A stretch of 64,000 bases of DNA from Zygosaccharomyces rouxii (GCF_000026365.1 NC_012993.1:620001-684000), one strand, 5' to 3'; positions 18,001-28,552 are shown, counted from the stretch's first letter. Notes: generated by a model not told the origin, from the letters alone. Program-made: numbers and translations.

Positions 18001-20961
18001 CTTATTCCCGACTTTTTTATTATGCACAAGTTCACCGAGCTCGTCTGCATCTAACTCTAATAAATGTTCCATACTGGGATTCTTGGTTCTCAGTTGGCGG
18101 ACAACGTTTTCTGGTAATTCGAACTGACACAGTGGATGATCAAAATACCATAACCTTTTCTCAATGGACTTGCAAATATCTAGCATTACCTTAGAAAACT
18201 TACCCCATCTTCTGTTCATACCAATTAAGAATAAGGCACGACAAATCCTCACGGAATTTTGAGCTACATAACTTGAGTCAGATGCTAAAGCTGAATCCAT
18301 AATACGGGTTTGGGAGATAAATGCCTGAAGTAAGACGTTGGTTTTCCCTTGCGGAGTGTCGACTGAACCACCCACTTGACACTCTACAGCGGTATCAGTT
18401 AATCTCGATAACTCCGTAGCTTCTTCCTCTCTAAACTTTACACCATCGAATTCGCTGCTGTAACTAATCATGGATAGGACATCGGCTTCAGTAGCCTTGG
18501 CGTTGCACATCTGGTTGAAGATTTCAACAGAATCGTTTAGCAAATAGAAATCAGAGGAAATTCTCCCCAAATCTTTGGAAATGAAATGCATGGAAATCTC
18601 GTCGAATACAATCATTTGAAGCGAATGCAATCTTCTAGCTGCATTCACTATTAAATGCCTTCTTCGGTCGTATAATTGTGGATCAGAAGCCAATTCTTCC
18701 CATTCAATACCATATGTGAATGGGTTTTTCCTCATTCTTACAAACATGTATGTATAACCCAGCCACTGTATAGCTTCATCCACATTGGTGACGCTACCTA
18801 AGGAAATTTCAGCATTCAGGTTATCCACAAGTTTGGAGCCGAATTTGGATTCTATTGGATGTTGTTGAGTCAACAGGGAAACATACTCATCTAGAGAATC
18901 GCTCGAAGTACACAGAATACCAGTACCATGAGCAGATCCAAAACCAGGTCTACCGGCACGACCAAAGATTTGGATCACATCTGAGATACCTAAATTTGTG
19001 AAACCACCCTTCTTAGAATCGTAAACTTGGGTACCCTTAATGATGACACAATCTGCGGGCAAATTAACACCCCAAGCCAATGTAGCGGTACAGCATAGAA
19101 CTTTGATTGCACCATCTTTAAACATCTTTTCAGTTAAATTACGATCTGTACGAGCCAGCCCTGCATGATGAACACCAAATCCAAATTGGAAAATTTCTTT
19201 GATGTCCTTGTCCCTGTTCTTACCCAGATCTTTGGTGAATCTACTCTTCATGATGGGATCTGGTGCAAAAAGGTCGATTTCATGGTTCTCTTGAGCCATA
19301 CCAATAAAAGTGCGAGCACTTCTTACTGTTTCTTTTCTTGAATGAACAAAAATCATTACTTGATATCCTTTTTCCACCATAGATAGCAGCTTATCATAGG
19401 ATACCTTGTCTATGTTTTCTTTACACTGTTTACTACCAGATTTACCTCTACAGCCCAACAGCTGCTGTTCTAATGGTTTAGGACGAAATGACTGATCAAA
19501 GTAGAACATACCGACTTGACGATTAACTCCCAGAAAATCAGCTACATCCATGAAATTCGGTAAAGTGGCAGATAGACCCAGGATACGAATCATCGATTGA
19601 GAACTTTCCACTTGTCTCAGAGTTCTTGCAACCAAAGTTTCTATGACAGAACCTCTGTCTTCATGCAGTAAATGCACCTCATCGATAATCAACAATTTGA
19701 CCTTGGATACCAAATTGTCATCACCGTTCCCCTTACGAGTTACAACATCCCATTTTTCGGGAGTTGTAACAATGATTTGTGTTTCAATCACTTCAGCTTT
19801 GGTTAATTGCATATCACCTGTTAATTCTCGAACTTGTATGCCAAACACTTCTAACTTTCTTTGAAATTTATCAACGATTTCAGCGGCAAGAGCCTTTAAT
19901 GGCGCAACATAGACAATCTTAAAATCATCATAATCGATGTTGACTTCACCGTCTTCGTCAATAGTTGCAAATTGCTTGACCGTGTTCAAAATGGTTAATA
20001 GAGCCACATCTGTCTTACCGGCACCTGTGGGAGCACAAATCAACATATTTTCATTGGTATTGTATGCCACAGGATACACCAGCGACTGAACTTGGTTAAG
20101 CGTGTCATAATTAAACACCTGTCTACAAAAATGGTCCAAATCTTTGACTTTGAGTAATTTGATGAAAAAAGACCTTTTGTTTGTATCTGGGTCGGCGGCC
20201 GGAATAATAATCTCTTCATAAGTTTGATACGACGTTCTCGTGGTTCCGACAGGTAATGTGTATTTTTGACCTGACAATGCCATCATAGACGATCCCCCAG
20301 CTTCGTATTTCCTATAAACATGGGGGTACTTGACCACTTTTTGGGCGGGGTCCAATTTTTGGTTTTTAGCTAAAAATGCATTCTGATTATATTGATCTTT
20401 AATATCCCCCTGAGACAAGAACCTCGGCAGGTTCTTTGCATCATCAGTCATACGAATAATATGCTCTTTAGGTTGGGATACTATCTCAGTTCTAGATTGT
20501 AGTAAAAAATCTATCAATTCCACGTTCTCTGCTCCTAACAAATCTAACAATTCTTTACCTAACTGCGTCTTCTCATGGGAATAAACTAGATCTAGCACCG
20601 AATCTAGCAAAATATCCTTAGGTAATGGACTAGAACTATCTTCTATCAGTCTGGATAATTTTTTGAACGTAGCTGCTGAATTAACTTTACCATAAGATTC
20701 CACCACATTTTTCAGCTTCTCATAGGATATATCACCAAATTCCTGAAAAACATCATCCCATTCATTACCATCGTTAGCGAGACGGCGTATCTGGTCCATC
20801 TTGGCTTGAACATTTGGAGTTTTACTCAGCTTTAACTCATTGTCAATTTTCGGCACTGTTGATTTTGTTCTGTCAAAGGCCAGCGATAGAGAGGAGTTGA
20901 CCATAGATTGCATGGCCTGCATGTAAGAGCCAGCAGAATGAATTGAATAAGTCGCTGACAT
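15079..20961 (-). CDS. SLH1: Ski2-like helicase Slh1 (RQC-trigger complex)
   Basis: A 1960-residue protein (S. cerevisiae 1967) with two complete helicase cassettes. It is the ATPase of the RQT complex, which splits collided ribosomes ubiquitinated by Hel2, the yeast counterpart of human ASCC3. Cassette one has Walker A APTGAGKT (K316) and DEVH (D427-H430); cassette two has SPTGSGKT (K1168) and DEIH (D1266). Each is followed by motif VI-type QIFGRAGRP and QMMGRAGRP blocks, and by Sec63 domains. Both cassettes keep all ATPase residues. Brr2, the closest relative, is longer and spliceosomal; length, synteny (YGR271W) and the EFG1 neighbour favour Slh1. Confidence 0.96.
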   Translation of the reverse strand: MSATYSIHSAGSYMQAMQSMVNSSLSLAFDRTKSTVPKIDNELKLSKTPNVQAKMDQIRRLANDGNEWDDVFQEFGDISYEKLKNVVESYGKVNSAATFKKLSRLIEDSSSPLPKDILLDSVLDLVYSHEKTQLGKELLDLLGAENVELIDFLLQSRTEIVSQPKEHIIRMTDDAKNLPRFLSQGDIKDQYNQNAFLAKNQKLDPAQKVVKYPHVYRKYEAGGSSMMALSGQKYTLPVGTTRTSYQTYEEIIIPAADPDTNKRSFFIKLLKVKDLDHFCRQVFNYDTLNQVQSLVYPVAYNTNENMLICAPTGAGKTDVALLTILNTVKQFATIDEDGEVNIDYDDFKIVYVAPLKALAAEIVDKFQRKLEVFGIQVRELTGDMQLTKAEVIETQIIVTTPEKWDVVTRKGNGDDNLVSKVKLLIIDEVHLLHEDRGSVIETLVARTLRQVESSQSMIRILGLSATLPNFMDVADFLGVNRQVGMFYFDQSFRPKPLEQQLLGCRGKSGSKQCKENIDKVSYDKLLSMVEKGYQVMIFVHSRKETVRSARTFIGMAQENHEIDLFAPDPIMKSRFTKDLGKNRDKDIKEIFQFGFGVHHAGLARTDRNLTEKMFKDGAIKVLCCTATLAWGVNLPADCVIIKGTQVYDSKKGGFTNLGISDVIQIFGRAGRPGFGSAHGTGILCTSSDSLDEYVSLLTQQHPIESKFGSKLVDNLNAEISLGSVTNVDEAIQWLGYTYMFVRMRKNPFTYGIEWEELASDPQLYDRRRHLIVNAARRLHSLQMIVFDEISMHFISKDLGRISSDFYLLNDSVEIFNQMCNAKATEADVLSMISYSSEFDGVKFREEEATELSRLTDTAVECQVGGSVDTPQGKTNVLLQAFISQTRIMDSALASDSSYVAQNSVRICRALFLIGMNRRWGKFSKVMLDICKSIEKRLWYFDHPLCQFELPENVVRQLRTKNPSMEHLLELDADELGELVHNKKVGNKVFKLLNRFPKILIDAEIFPITTNVMRIHVELIPDFAWDFQVHGNAEFFWVLVEESDKSEILHFEKFILNKKQLANKHEMDFMIPLSDPLPPQVVVRVVSDTWIGCEYVHTLSFQHLIRPHNETLQTRLQRLRPLPTSALNNPLVESIYPFKYFNPMQTMLFYTLYNTNENVFVGSPTGSGKTVIAELAMWHAFRDFPGKKIVYIAPMKALVRERVDDWRKKITPVTGDRVVELTGDSLPDPRDVRDSTIVITTPEKFDGISRNWQTRRFVQDVSLVIMDEIHLLASDRGPILEMIVSRMNYISEQMHQPVRLLGMSTAVSNAYDMAGWLGVKNNGLYNFPSSVRPVPLKMYIDGFPNNLAFCPLMKTMNKPAFMAIKQHSPNKPALIFVASRRQTRLTALDLIHLCGLEDNPRRFLNVHDEEELRGYLSQVTDDTLRLSLQFGIGLHHAGLVEKDRSISHQLFQENKIQILIATSTLAWGVNLPAHLVIIKGTQFFDSKIEGYRDMDLTDILQMMGRAGRPAYDTSGTSIVYTRENRKLFYKHFLNVGFPVESSLHKVLDDHLGAEISSGSVSNKQEALDFLNWTFFFRRAHHNPTYYGITEDTTEAGVNEYLSELIDRTLDNLAESQCVEIFGGDIEPTPFLSISSYYYISHKTIRQLLNQIHLNATFKDVLKWLSMAEEFNELPVRGGEMIMNVEMSAQSRYPAEKTFTGDQEMTMLDPHVKAFLLLQAYMSRADLPIADYVQDTVSVLDQSLRILQAYIDVAAELGYYPVVMTIIKVMQCVKQGYWYEDDSVGILPGCNLKRRTDIEFSEQGFAIEDSDAKPRLTLEDLGKMGHKKLTSVMEKFQVDQEQRREFLNVCQRLPVLDSINFEDESRDSLIMTAKHFSNKNNKNFEVYCDAFPKMQKELWFVIAYKGQELLMLKRCQPKIQNKETIIVCDLVVPEDLKGQKLNFMIINDALDLSYQCEHQLLS

Positions 20962-21121
20962 GGTTTCAAGAGGCTCGACTAGTTCAAATTTCCCTTACTG
21001 ATCTAATATTCTGTGATGAGTTGAAGTTCCAACTTTTTAACGAGGTTGAGACCTTCCGGATGCTGAAAATCATAAGGTCGCGTGACATGAAAGAGTAACA
21101 ACAGTACTAACAATATCATAT

Positions 21122-22204
21122 TCAGCTTTTGGGCTTATTTTCCAGCGCTGCTATTCTCTTATTCACGTAGCTGGCATTTTTATTCAGATCAATTTCTTGT
21201 TGGTCCAATTTTTGCTCTACAGAATTCAAGATATTTTCCCATTTATTTGCCTGGGATTGAAGGTCCATGACAGAAGAGTTTAAAGAATGCGCGATCTCAT
21301 AGCTCTCAAGAATTTTATCACTCATCCCGCTAAGTTGTTTAATTCGATTTAATAGTTGAGGGAAAATGGGACCGTAACTCTCTAGTAGTCCATGATATTT
21401 GTACAATTCTTCTACTTTTGTTTCTTGCATAGTCATCCCTCCACATATTGCATCATAAAGCTTGGCATCAGTTCGTGCTTTTCTTCCTGCAAGTGAATCC
21501 TCATAGTTTTTGTTAATTTGCGCTAATCTCTCATGGAATTGACCCAATGTATCACTATCATTCTTAAGGATCTTGATCTGACGGAAGAGTACTTCCAATT
21601 TAGTCACTAAAGACTTGTCATCCTCTTGATCTAGAGTAGAGCCCACTTTTCCTTCTAGTAATGACATTCTCTGATCTACTTCCAGTAACCTTTTACAGTC
21701 TTCGAAGTTCATTGTAAAATGAGGTAGAACCACAGCATCTGCTTCCGTCTCTTTAGAAAGTCTCTGTCTTAATCCCTGCATTTTTGATTGTGAATCGGAG
21801 TTCAACTGGTGGTGAAGATCTTCTAGCATTTTGAGATCCTGAGAGTTAACAGAATCGTGACCCAGCTCTTGTAATGCCTTGATCTCCTCCAACTCATCCT
21901 TTATACGCAATAACCGCTGTTCCATAGATTCTGGTATCTCTTTCCGCCTATTCACAGCACTGTATTCTTCGACATGCTGTTCCAGCTGTAAATTTCCCAG
22001 TTTATCCCTTGTGGTTTCAATTGCAGGTATATTCTGTGAGTTAATCTGCGGTTCATAGTCAGGTACCTGTTCCTCATCGACGGTATTTTGAACAACCTCT
22101 TTCAATGGCGATGACTCGAATACTTCGGTTTCAGCTTGATTGAGATCAATGTATTCACAGCTTTCGTCCTTAACTTGTTGGCTACTGAGATCAATGACGT
22201 TCAT
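21122..22204 (-). CDS. JNM1: Dynactin subunit Jnm1 (p50/dynamitin-like)
   Basis: A 360-residue coiled-coil protein (S. cerevisiae 373), the yeast dynamitin that links dynein to its cargo complex for nuclear migration. The start is the ATG at 22204, giving MNVIDLSS, which matches the S. cerevisiae N-terminus; a longer reading to 22222 begins with TTG and is rejected. Long heptad-rich helices cover about 80-170, 180-245 and 270-355. No enzymatic motif is expected or seen. It is divergent from HER2 with a 155-base shared promoter, as YMR294W and YMR293C are in S. cerevisiae. Confidence 0.9.
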   Translation of the reverse strand: MNVIDLSSQQVKDESCEYIDLNQAETEVFESSPLKEVVQNTVDEEQVPDYEPQINSQNIPAIETTRDKLGNLQLEQHVEEYSAVNRRKEIPESMEQRLLRIKDELEEIKALQELGHDSVNSQDLKMLEDLHHQLNSDSQSKMQGLRQRLSKETEADAVVLPHFTMNFEDCKRLLEVDQRMSLLEGKVGSTLDQEDDKSLVTKLEVLFRQIKILKNDSDTLGQFHERLAQINKNYEDSLAGRKARTDAKLYDAICGGMTMQETKVEELYKYHGLLESYGPIFPQLLNRIKQLSGMSDKILESYEIAHSLNSSVMDLQSQANKWENILNSVEQKLDQQEIDLNKNASYVNKRIAALENKPKS

Positions 22205-22359
22205 TTGTCGTTTATCCTTCAAATCTTATTTTATGAGCAACTATCATATCTTCCATCCAGCTGTTTTCAATCCGATATGCAAAGTCCTTTGAATAAAATG
22301 AAATAAACTAGGACTAATTCTTAAAAAAGGATTAAATAAGAGTTGGTTTATCTGCAAAT

Positions 22360-23769
22360 ATGGGCTCAAAGACAGCTCTACGACGCATTCAGTTAATTCC
22401 TGAGCTTCAAAAGAAGTATAATATCTTTACACACATTGATAATTCAGCAGCTGAGAAAGTTTTACCAGATGATAGTGCTAACTCCAATGCGCCGCTATCG
22501 CACCTAGTTGCCGGTATTAAGGACAATATTGTCACTAAGGATATGCCTACTACATGTGGGTCAAAGATTTTACTTGATTATATGTCTCCATTTGACGCTA
22601 CTTGTGTCAAACTGCTTCGAGATGCTGGTGCCTTACTAGTCGGTAAGACAAATTTAGATGAATTTGGTATGGGATCAACAGGAATTCATTCCTACTTTGG
22701 TCCTGTTAGGAATCCACTTTTCCCAAATGAAAATGCAGTTGCTGGTGGATCTTCTTCTGGTTCAGCTGCAGCAGTAGCTGCTGGTGCTACTGATTTTGCT
22801 CTAGGTACCGATACTGGTGGTTCAGTGAGACTACCAGCAGCGTATACATCTACACTGGGTTTCAAACCCTCCTATGGAAGAATTTCGAGGTTTGGTGTCA
22901 TTGCATATGCTCAGTCTTTAGATACAGTAGGGATTCTAGCTAAAGACCTTTCAGTGTTGAGAAAAGTGTTTGGAGTCTTGGATAAATACGACGAAAGGGA
23001 TCCCACTTCATTGAGCAATAAGCTAAGGGATGCTATTTCTGACCGTCGTGTTAAAAGAAGTACTTATAGAATTGGAATTCCCAAAGAATTTGTGCAGGGT
23101 TCGATGGCAAAGGAACTAATGGAACCACTCTCCAATTTCCTTGAAAAATTGATGAAACAAGGACACGAACTGTACCCAGTTTCTATGCCATCAATGAAAT
23201 TTGCACTACCGGTTTATTTCACGATATCACCTGCAGAGGCTGCTTCTAACTTAGCTCGTTTTGATGGTATTAGATATGGTACAAGAAGTGAAAAGGGTGA
23301 TTTAGAAGATGGGACACTCTTTTCTCCTACAAGGGATGCATTTGGACAGGTAGTCAAAGATAGAATGGTCTTGGGAAATTACAATTTATGTTCAGAAGCA
23401 TTTAAGGATAGTTATATTAGAGCGCAACGCCTAAGAGTGAAGACGATTGATGAGTTCGATAGTATATTTAGATTCCCAAATTTACTAACGGGTTCAAAAG
23501 GCAACGACGCTGGTTTGGATCTCATCTTAGGTCTAACTAATGATGGTCCACCACAATCAATTGATCACTACCATGAGGAAAAAGTAAGTTCTCCTATCAA
23601 TGAATACAAAAATGATATTTTTGTTACCCCAATGTCGCTGGCAGGATTACCAGTAATTTCTTTTCCATTGAAGAGGGATGCACCTCTGGGAGTTCAATTT
23701 GCTGGCCAATACGGTGATGATTCAACCGTCTTGGATGCTTGTTCACTTCTTGTAGATAACGATAATTGA
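22360..23769 (+). CDS. HER2: Mitochondrial Glu-tRNA(Gln) amidotransferase subunit A
   Basis: A 469-residue amidase-signature protein (S. cerevisiae Her2/Qrs1 464). It is the glutaminase subunit of GatFAB, which converts Glu-tRNA(Gln) to Gln-tRNA(Gln) in mitochondria. The Ser-cisSer-Lys triad is readable: K54 in AGIKDN, S131 in [10 protein letters not shown], and S155 in DTGGSVRLP. The N-terminus ([11 protein letters not shown]) is short and basic, which may serve as an import signal. The 3' end converges on YTA7 with a gap of 123 bases that holds a 14-bp tandem repeat. Confidence 0.94.
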   Translation: MGSKTALRRIQLIPELQKKYNIFTHIDNSAAEKVLPDDSANSNAPLSHLVAGIKDNIVTKDMPTTCGSKILLDYMSPFDATCVKLLRDAGALLVGKTNLDEFGMGSTGIHSYFGPVRNPLFPNENAVAGGSSSGSAAAVAAGATDFALGTDTGGSVRLPAAYTSTLGFKPSYGRISRFGVIAYAQSLDTVGILAKDLSVLRKVFGVLDKYDERDPTSLSNKLRDAISDRRVKRSTYRIGIPKEFVQGSMAKELMEPLSNFLEKLMKQGHELYPVSMPSMKFALPVYFTISPAEAASNLARFDGIRYGTRSEKGDLEDGTLFSPTRDAFGQVVKDRMVLGNYNLCSEAFKDSYIRAQRLRVKTIDEFDSIFRFPNLLTGSKGNDAGLDLILGLTNDGPPQSIDHYHEEKVSSPINEYKNDIFVTPMSLAGLPVISFPLKRDAPLGVQFAGQYGDDSTVLDACSLLVDNDN

Positions 23770-23803
23770 TGGCATTTATTTTATATTTCGTTTTTATCGC
23801 ATG

Positions 23804-23859
23804 CAGTATTAACTATTCAGTATTAACTATTCAGCATTAACTATTTGGCATTAAATAAT
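23804..23859. repeat. Four-copy 14-bp tandem repeat between HER2 and YTA7
   Basis: Two exact units of CAGTATTAACTATT, then CAGCATTAACTATT and a more degenerate TGGCATTAAATAAT. The array lies in the convergent 3' gap and probably affects neither protein; it could add termination or 3'-end signals since it is AT-rich. Confidence 0.9.
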
Positions 23860-23892
23860 TCGCTTGACTTTAGTATATTTACAATGTCTATT

Positions 23893-26800
23893 TCAATGAT
23901 GGTTGACGATATGCAATATTTTTTCTATTGTTCCAGATTTATCCCAGGAGAACCTATCCTCCCAAGCAACATCCACCAATCTGGAGTAGATTTCCTGTAA
24001 ACGAGAGACCGTGTAACCCTCGGTTTCCTTATCTAAAAGCTTGATGACTGTACTGAGCGCGCTTTCGTCAATTTTCAGCTCTTTAGACGTATCTTCGCTT
24101 TCGCTATATTCTTCAGGTCCCTCTTCAGATGTGTGGAGCGCATTGGGTTCGCTGCTGGTCTCCATCTGCTCATTTTCGGCTGAATTTCCTGCAACTTCCT
24201 TGGTTGATTCTTGTTTCTTCGAGTCATCTTCATCCTTAGGATTGTTGTCACCCGTAGCATCAATATGCGGCACCTGCGGATTTATATGGATTGGTACGTT
24301 TTCTTGTGAATCGTTTTTTCGAGTATCTTTGGATGGTTCGTCTAGATTACTGCCAGTAATACCGTTTTCTTCTTTACCTTCTTCTGGTTCCTTATTGGAT
24401 TCCTCAGCGGGACTTTCGGGGTTTTCGGAATTTTCGATTAGAAGTTTAGTTGTATCACCAGTTGCTGTTATATCATGATTCTCTGGGCTGTCAGCTTCTG
24501 AGGCCTCTGGAGCAGTGAAATCCAAAGAGATTGTGGGGTTAATTTTGGAATCATCGATCTCTTTGTTTTCCGGTATTGTAGCTCGTAATTGAGCTTGTAA
24601 TTGGTTCCCATCACCCACTCCAACAATATCAGCGCCTCCACCTGCAGTTGGATTAACTTCAGAACTTGTCAATTGCTTCTGCTCAGCTGCAACTCGGCTT
24701 TCTTCATCTTTTAAAAATAATTCTTGTCTTTCGAGGTCCCTTTGACGAGTGGCCTTGCATTCTCTGATAAAGTCCGGGGTGGACATATCCTCGATACCCA
24801 TTTGAGCATTTGCAAACATTTCTGAGGCCTTAATAATTCTTTCTCTATCTCCCATTGTATTTGCGTCTCTATAAATGAGTTCAATATCCTTCAAATACTG
24901 TTTTGGTTCTGAATAGTACCCATTCCAAAGACGCTCCTCTACAATGTCCAAATCCATGTTAAAAAAACGACGACCTGTCGTCACTTCGAGAATCATATTA
25001 TTATCTTTTGTGTAAGCTGGTTGCCAGTTAGGGTCAGTAGGGGGTTCAAAAAGGTGGACCAAATAATCATCCTCAATAGGTGGTTTCCTAAACCTTTTAT
25101 ACCTGTTCTTAAAAAGATCCATGAGACCAGATAATTTAATTTTTAGAATATTCTTTAACCTCATGTCCTGATGTTGAAATGTCTTCAGTTTTCGCCTTAG
25201 AGCTTCAGATGAAGATAAAATTTCACCATTCTCACCTGTATTATCCAAACTGCTTTCAGATTTAGCTGGCGGCAGAGCTGGCAGAGGTTTTCTTCTTCTT
25301 CTTTTTGTCTTAAATTCAAACGGTTTCATGCGCAATATCTTTACTATTGATGTAAAATAATCTGATCTCTGTCTGGCTGAAGGAATATCAATATGACATA
25401 TATTATCTGAAAATTCGAAATGTGAAAGAGGGCCATCTAATATGTTTGTATCTTTATGAACCTCGGAAATTCCTAATAGAAAGACTTTTTCGTTACTTTG
25501 TAGAGACCTGAAAAGACTCATTAGGGTGAAAATTGCAGCTTCAGGGACGGCTTGCGACCAGATGTCAATGTTAGGGATAAATACTATAGAAGGTTGTCGC
25601 CCGCGAGCCTCTATGAAACCCTGAATTATGGCGGCTTCAATGGTTCTTGTGCTTTCACTAAGCAGGGATGCCAGGTCAAGCCTTTGTACGTTGAACTGTT
25701 CCAAATAGTGCAATAGAGCCGCTCCAATGTATTGTTGGCCGTTACCAGCAGGACCCGTAATTAGTAGCTTTGGGTTGCACACGCGCGACTCAGCTAGACG
25801 AGTTAACATCTCATGCTTAGCGAAACCTTGATCATCACCATCGTCGTCTTCGTCACCATTACCATTGTTTCCAAAGGCGTAAAAATCTTCATAATCCAAA
25901 TATTCTTGTATTAGAGAAGAATCCTTACCTAAGTTAGATTCCCCATCTTCAGGTAGGATTCTTTTAATTTTATTGATGATGTTTTCGAATTGAAATTGCA
26001 GCAATGGCTTGATTGAATCAGGAAGAGGTTGGGCAGCATCACCTGAGGACCTTGCAGATGAGGGGACAATCTTTTTCAATGCCATCATAAAATCCTTAAC
26101 TCCTACTTTCACCTTATTGGGATCCACAGCGAGCTTTTCATTGCTTCTATAAATTTGAGGATACTGTCTTTGAATGCTTAATAGGGCAGCCTCTGTACAC
26201 AAGGCTCTCAAATCCGCACCACCAAATCCTTTTGTCAACGTAGCCAAATTTTGAACAAACTTAACTGATAATGGAGGCTTCCAGTTTTTCGTGTGGATCT
26301 TGATAATCTTTTCACGACCTCTAACATCGGGCAGTGGGAAGTAGAACTCCCTATCAAATCTACCAGGTCTCCTCAATGCCGGATCCACTGCATCTGGTCT
26401 ATTTGTAGCACCTATCACGATAACTTGACCTCTATTGTCCATACCGTCCATAAGTGCCAAGAGTGTTGAGACAATACTGGCATGGATTTGCTCTTGCTTA
26501 GAGCTTCTCACAGGTGCTAACCCATCAATTTCATCGAAGAAAATTACGGATGGTTGCTGTTTTTTAGCTTCTTCGAAAAGAAGACGTAATTGACGTTCAG
26601 CTTCACCCACCCATTTGGATAAAACATCAGCACCTTTACGCATGAAGAAAGTAATCTTACGGCCTTCCGAAGAGCAACTTGCCGCTAATGCCCTGGCCAT
26701 TAGAGTTTTACCCGTACCAGGAGGCCCATGGAAAAGCACACCTCTAGGAGGAGTAATATCAAAATTTTGATAAAGCTCAGGATACAACAACGGTAGTGCT

Positions 26801-28155
26801 ACCATCTCTTTCAATTGGTCAATATAATTATCTAATCCACCGACGTCTTCGAACTTCACATTCATGTCCACACCTAATGGATCCAGATCTGCAATTTCTT
26901 GTTTTTTCTTCCTCTTGGAGGCATTATCTGATTTGGGTTTCGGTTTAGCTCCCAACGGTAAGATCTCATCTTCAGAAGAATCAGAATCTAATATCAATTT
27001 GTTGTTGGCATCAGCATTACCTACTCCACTTATTGCTGGTGGTCCCTGGTGGTAAAAATTTGTATTCTTACCAAAAATTGTAGTTACATCATTCCCACCA
27101 AAGGGTCCGCCAGTGGGGAATAATCTTCTTGCGGGACCTGCATTATGATTATAGTTACCTCCACGTCTACCTCTGGGTGATGGATTTTTCAAGGCGTTAG
27201 CAGCCGCTTGTCTTTCCAAATAATTTTCTGCAGTGGCCTCACTTAAAGGTGGTGGTAATTTGTAATTAACAGGTTTTGTGCGTTCACGAAGTGATCTCTT
27301 CTCTTGTATGGGACTATCGTCTTGTAATTCACGGATCTCATCTCTTAATGACAATGCTTCTGGATTATGTACAGCATCATGACCCATTCCATCAACGTCA
27401 GCATCTTGTACAGCGGCGGCTGCATATGCAGATCTAGTACGTCTTCTCAATCTTTTAGCTACATTTACCGATGGAGAAGGTGATCTTTCCCTTTTAGGTC
27501 TACCACGTCCCCTTCTACCTCTGTAATAACTAATATCTTCATCGTCATCTTCATCACCGTTCTCTTGTTCATCATCCTCTGGGTCAGGAACTACAAAATT
27601 CTTATCTTCTCTCTGTCGCCTCCTCCTCGCATAATACTCTTCACCCTTGGCAGAATTCCCCTCAGAATCTACATCTTCATCGTCGTCGTCCTCTTCCTCT
27701 ACGTCGTCCTCATGGAAACTTTCGTCATCTTCTTCTGGATCTGTCACTTTTCTACCTCGAGACCTAGCTCTTCGTGATCTCCTACCATTATGACCATTAT
27801 TTTGCGGTCTGTAACCATTACCGACTACATCTTCATCATCTTCATCATCTTCGTAGACATCGTTAGGATCATCTACTGGTTCCGGTTCTGTAGGTTCCGC
27901 AGGTTCTGTAGGTTCTGTCGGTTCTAATGGTGGTTCCGCTGGGTCCGTTGCTGGTATTGACAATCCCTTCGCTGGATCATCATCTTCATTTTCCAAAAAA
28001 TCAAATCCTGATTCTATTTCAGCGTAGTTAATCTTTCTCAGTGACCTATTACTTGTATGAATTATACCATTGTCGTCTCTAAAACCTTCGTCTTCTAATG
28101 GACCATCAGGCCCATCTTCATGCCTGTTATGGCGGGTTCTCAGATGACGTGACAT
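23893..28155 (-). CDS. YTA7: Chromatin AAA-ATPase with bromodomain, Yta7
   Basis: A 1420-residue protein (S. cerevisiae 1379) related to human ATAD2. Yta7 disassembles or evicts histone H3, acts at histone-gene boundaries and supports transcription. The N-terminus is acidic and low-complexity, with short PTEP repeats near residues 80-95. The first AAA domain has Walker A GPPGTGKT (K483) and Walker B FFDEIDG (E542), with sensor and arginine-finger block NRPDAVDPALRRPGRF. The second AAA domain is inactive, reading GPAGNGQQY with Gln for Lys, as in S. cerevisiae. A divergent bromodomain follows (FFNMDLDIVEERLWNGYY). The ATG at 28155 gives MSRHLRTR; extension to 28188 would start at TTG. Confidence 0.96.
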   Translation of the reverse strand: MSRHLRTRHNRHEDGPDGPLEDEGFRDDNGIIHTSNRSLRKINYAEIESGFDFLENEDDDPAKGLSIPATDPAEPPLEPTEPTEPAEPTEPEPVDDPNDVYEDDEDDEDVVGNGYRPQNNGHNGRRSRRARSRGRKVTDPEEDDESFHEDDVEEEDDDDEDVDSEGNSAKGEEYYARRRRQREDKNFVVPDPEDDEQENGDEDDDEDISYYRGRRGRGRPKRERSPSPSVNVAKRLRRRTRSAYAAAAVQDADVDGMGHDAVHNPEALSLRDEIRELQDDSPIQEKRSLRERTKPVNYKLPPPLSEATAENYLERQAAANALKNPSPRGRRGGNYNHNAGPARRLFPTGGPFGGNDVTTIFGKNTNFYHQGPPAISGVGNADANNKLILDSDSSEDEILPLGAKPKPKSDNASKRKKKQEIADLDPLGVDMNVKFEDVGGLDNYIDQLKEMVALPLLYPELYQNFDITPPRGVLFHGPPGTGKTLMARALAASCSSEGRKITFFMRKGADVLSKWVGEAERQLRLLFEEAKKQQPSVIFFDEIDGLAPVRSSKQEQIHASIVSTLLALMDGMDNRGQVIVIGATNRPDAVDPALRRPGRFDREFYFPLPDVRGREKIIKIHTKNWKPPLSVKFVQNLATLTKGFGGADLRALCTEAALLSIQRQYPQIYRSNEKLAVDPNKVKVGVKDFMMALKKIVPSSARSSGDAAQPLPDSIKPLLQFQFENIINKIKRILPEDGESNLGKDSSLIQEYLDYEDFYAFGNNGNGDEDDDGDDQGFAKHEMLTRLAESRVCNPKLLITGPAGNGQQYIGAALLHYLEQFNVQRLDLASLLSESTRTIEAAIIQGFIEARGRQPSIVFIPNIDIWSQAVPEAAIFTLMSLFRSLQSNEKVFLLGISEVHKDTNILDGPLSHFEFSDNICHIDIPSARQRSDYFTSIVKILRMKPFEFKTKRRRRKPLPALPPAKSESSLDNTGENGEILSSSEALRRKLKTFQHQDMRLKNILKIKLSGLMDLFKNRYKRFRKPPIEDDYLVHLFEPPTDPNWQPAYTKDNNMILEVTTGRRFFNMDLDIVEERLWNGYYSEPKQYLKDIELIYRDANTMGDRERIIKASEMFANAQMGIEDMSTPDFIRECKATRQRDLERQELFLKDEESRVAAEQKQLTSSEVNPTAGGGADIVGVGDGNQLQAQLRATIPENKEIDDSKINPTISLDFTAPEASEADSPENHDITATGDTTKLLIENSENPESPAEESNKEPEEGKEENGITGSNLDEPSKDTRKNDSQENVPIHINPQVPHIDATGDNNPKDEDDSKKQESTKEVAGNSAENEQMETSSEPNALHTSEEGPEEYSESEDTSKELKIDESALSTVIKLLDKETEGYTVSRLQEIYSRLVDVAWEDRFSWDKSGTIEKILHIVNHH

Positions 28156-28552
28156 GAAAAGTGTAAAAATCCACTTTATGGCGATCAATGGGCCACAATT
28201 CCACCTTGTTCAAGCTACTTCTATCTCTCTGAATGGTCTTGAAGTCTTTCGGCCCCTTCGTTGTCAACCATTACAAGCCATATGTTCGAACACATATCAT
28301 AACAAACGGAACTGAACAAATAACGAACAATGGATTATTGGATGGGTTAGGAAGTACAACAGGGATCAGTATTCAGACCTAATAGACTATCTCATCTGTT
28401 TCTTCGATTGCTGTTTACCACTCTTGTAGCCATTGCTCTTTGATTGCGGTCTGAATTGTTGGTATATACAGTGGAAAACTTGTAAAATTAAACTTTAAAT
28501 TTTAAACTTTAAATCTTGATGTATATAGGATGGTTATGTTAACAACGAATTG
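28156..28552. promoter_or_regulatory. YTA7 promoter and GOT1 3' region
   Basis: 397 bases between two minus-strand genes. The part nearest GOT1 holds a duplicated AT motif, TAAACTTTAAAT at 28489-28500 and 28503-28514, plausible as a 3'-end processing signal for GOT1. No clear TATA or known factor site was recognised for YTA7. Confidence 0.5.

Noticed and set aside
28156..28188. Longer YTA7 start (MIAIKWIF)
   Set aside because: The first codon is TTG; the next Met gives a start like that of yeast Yta7. The same reason removed the longer starts of LCB1, JNM1, TDA1, ABZ2 and HUA1.
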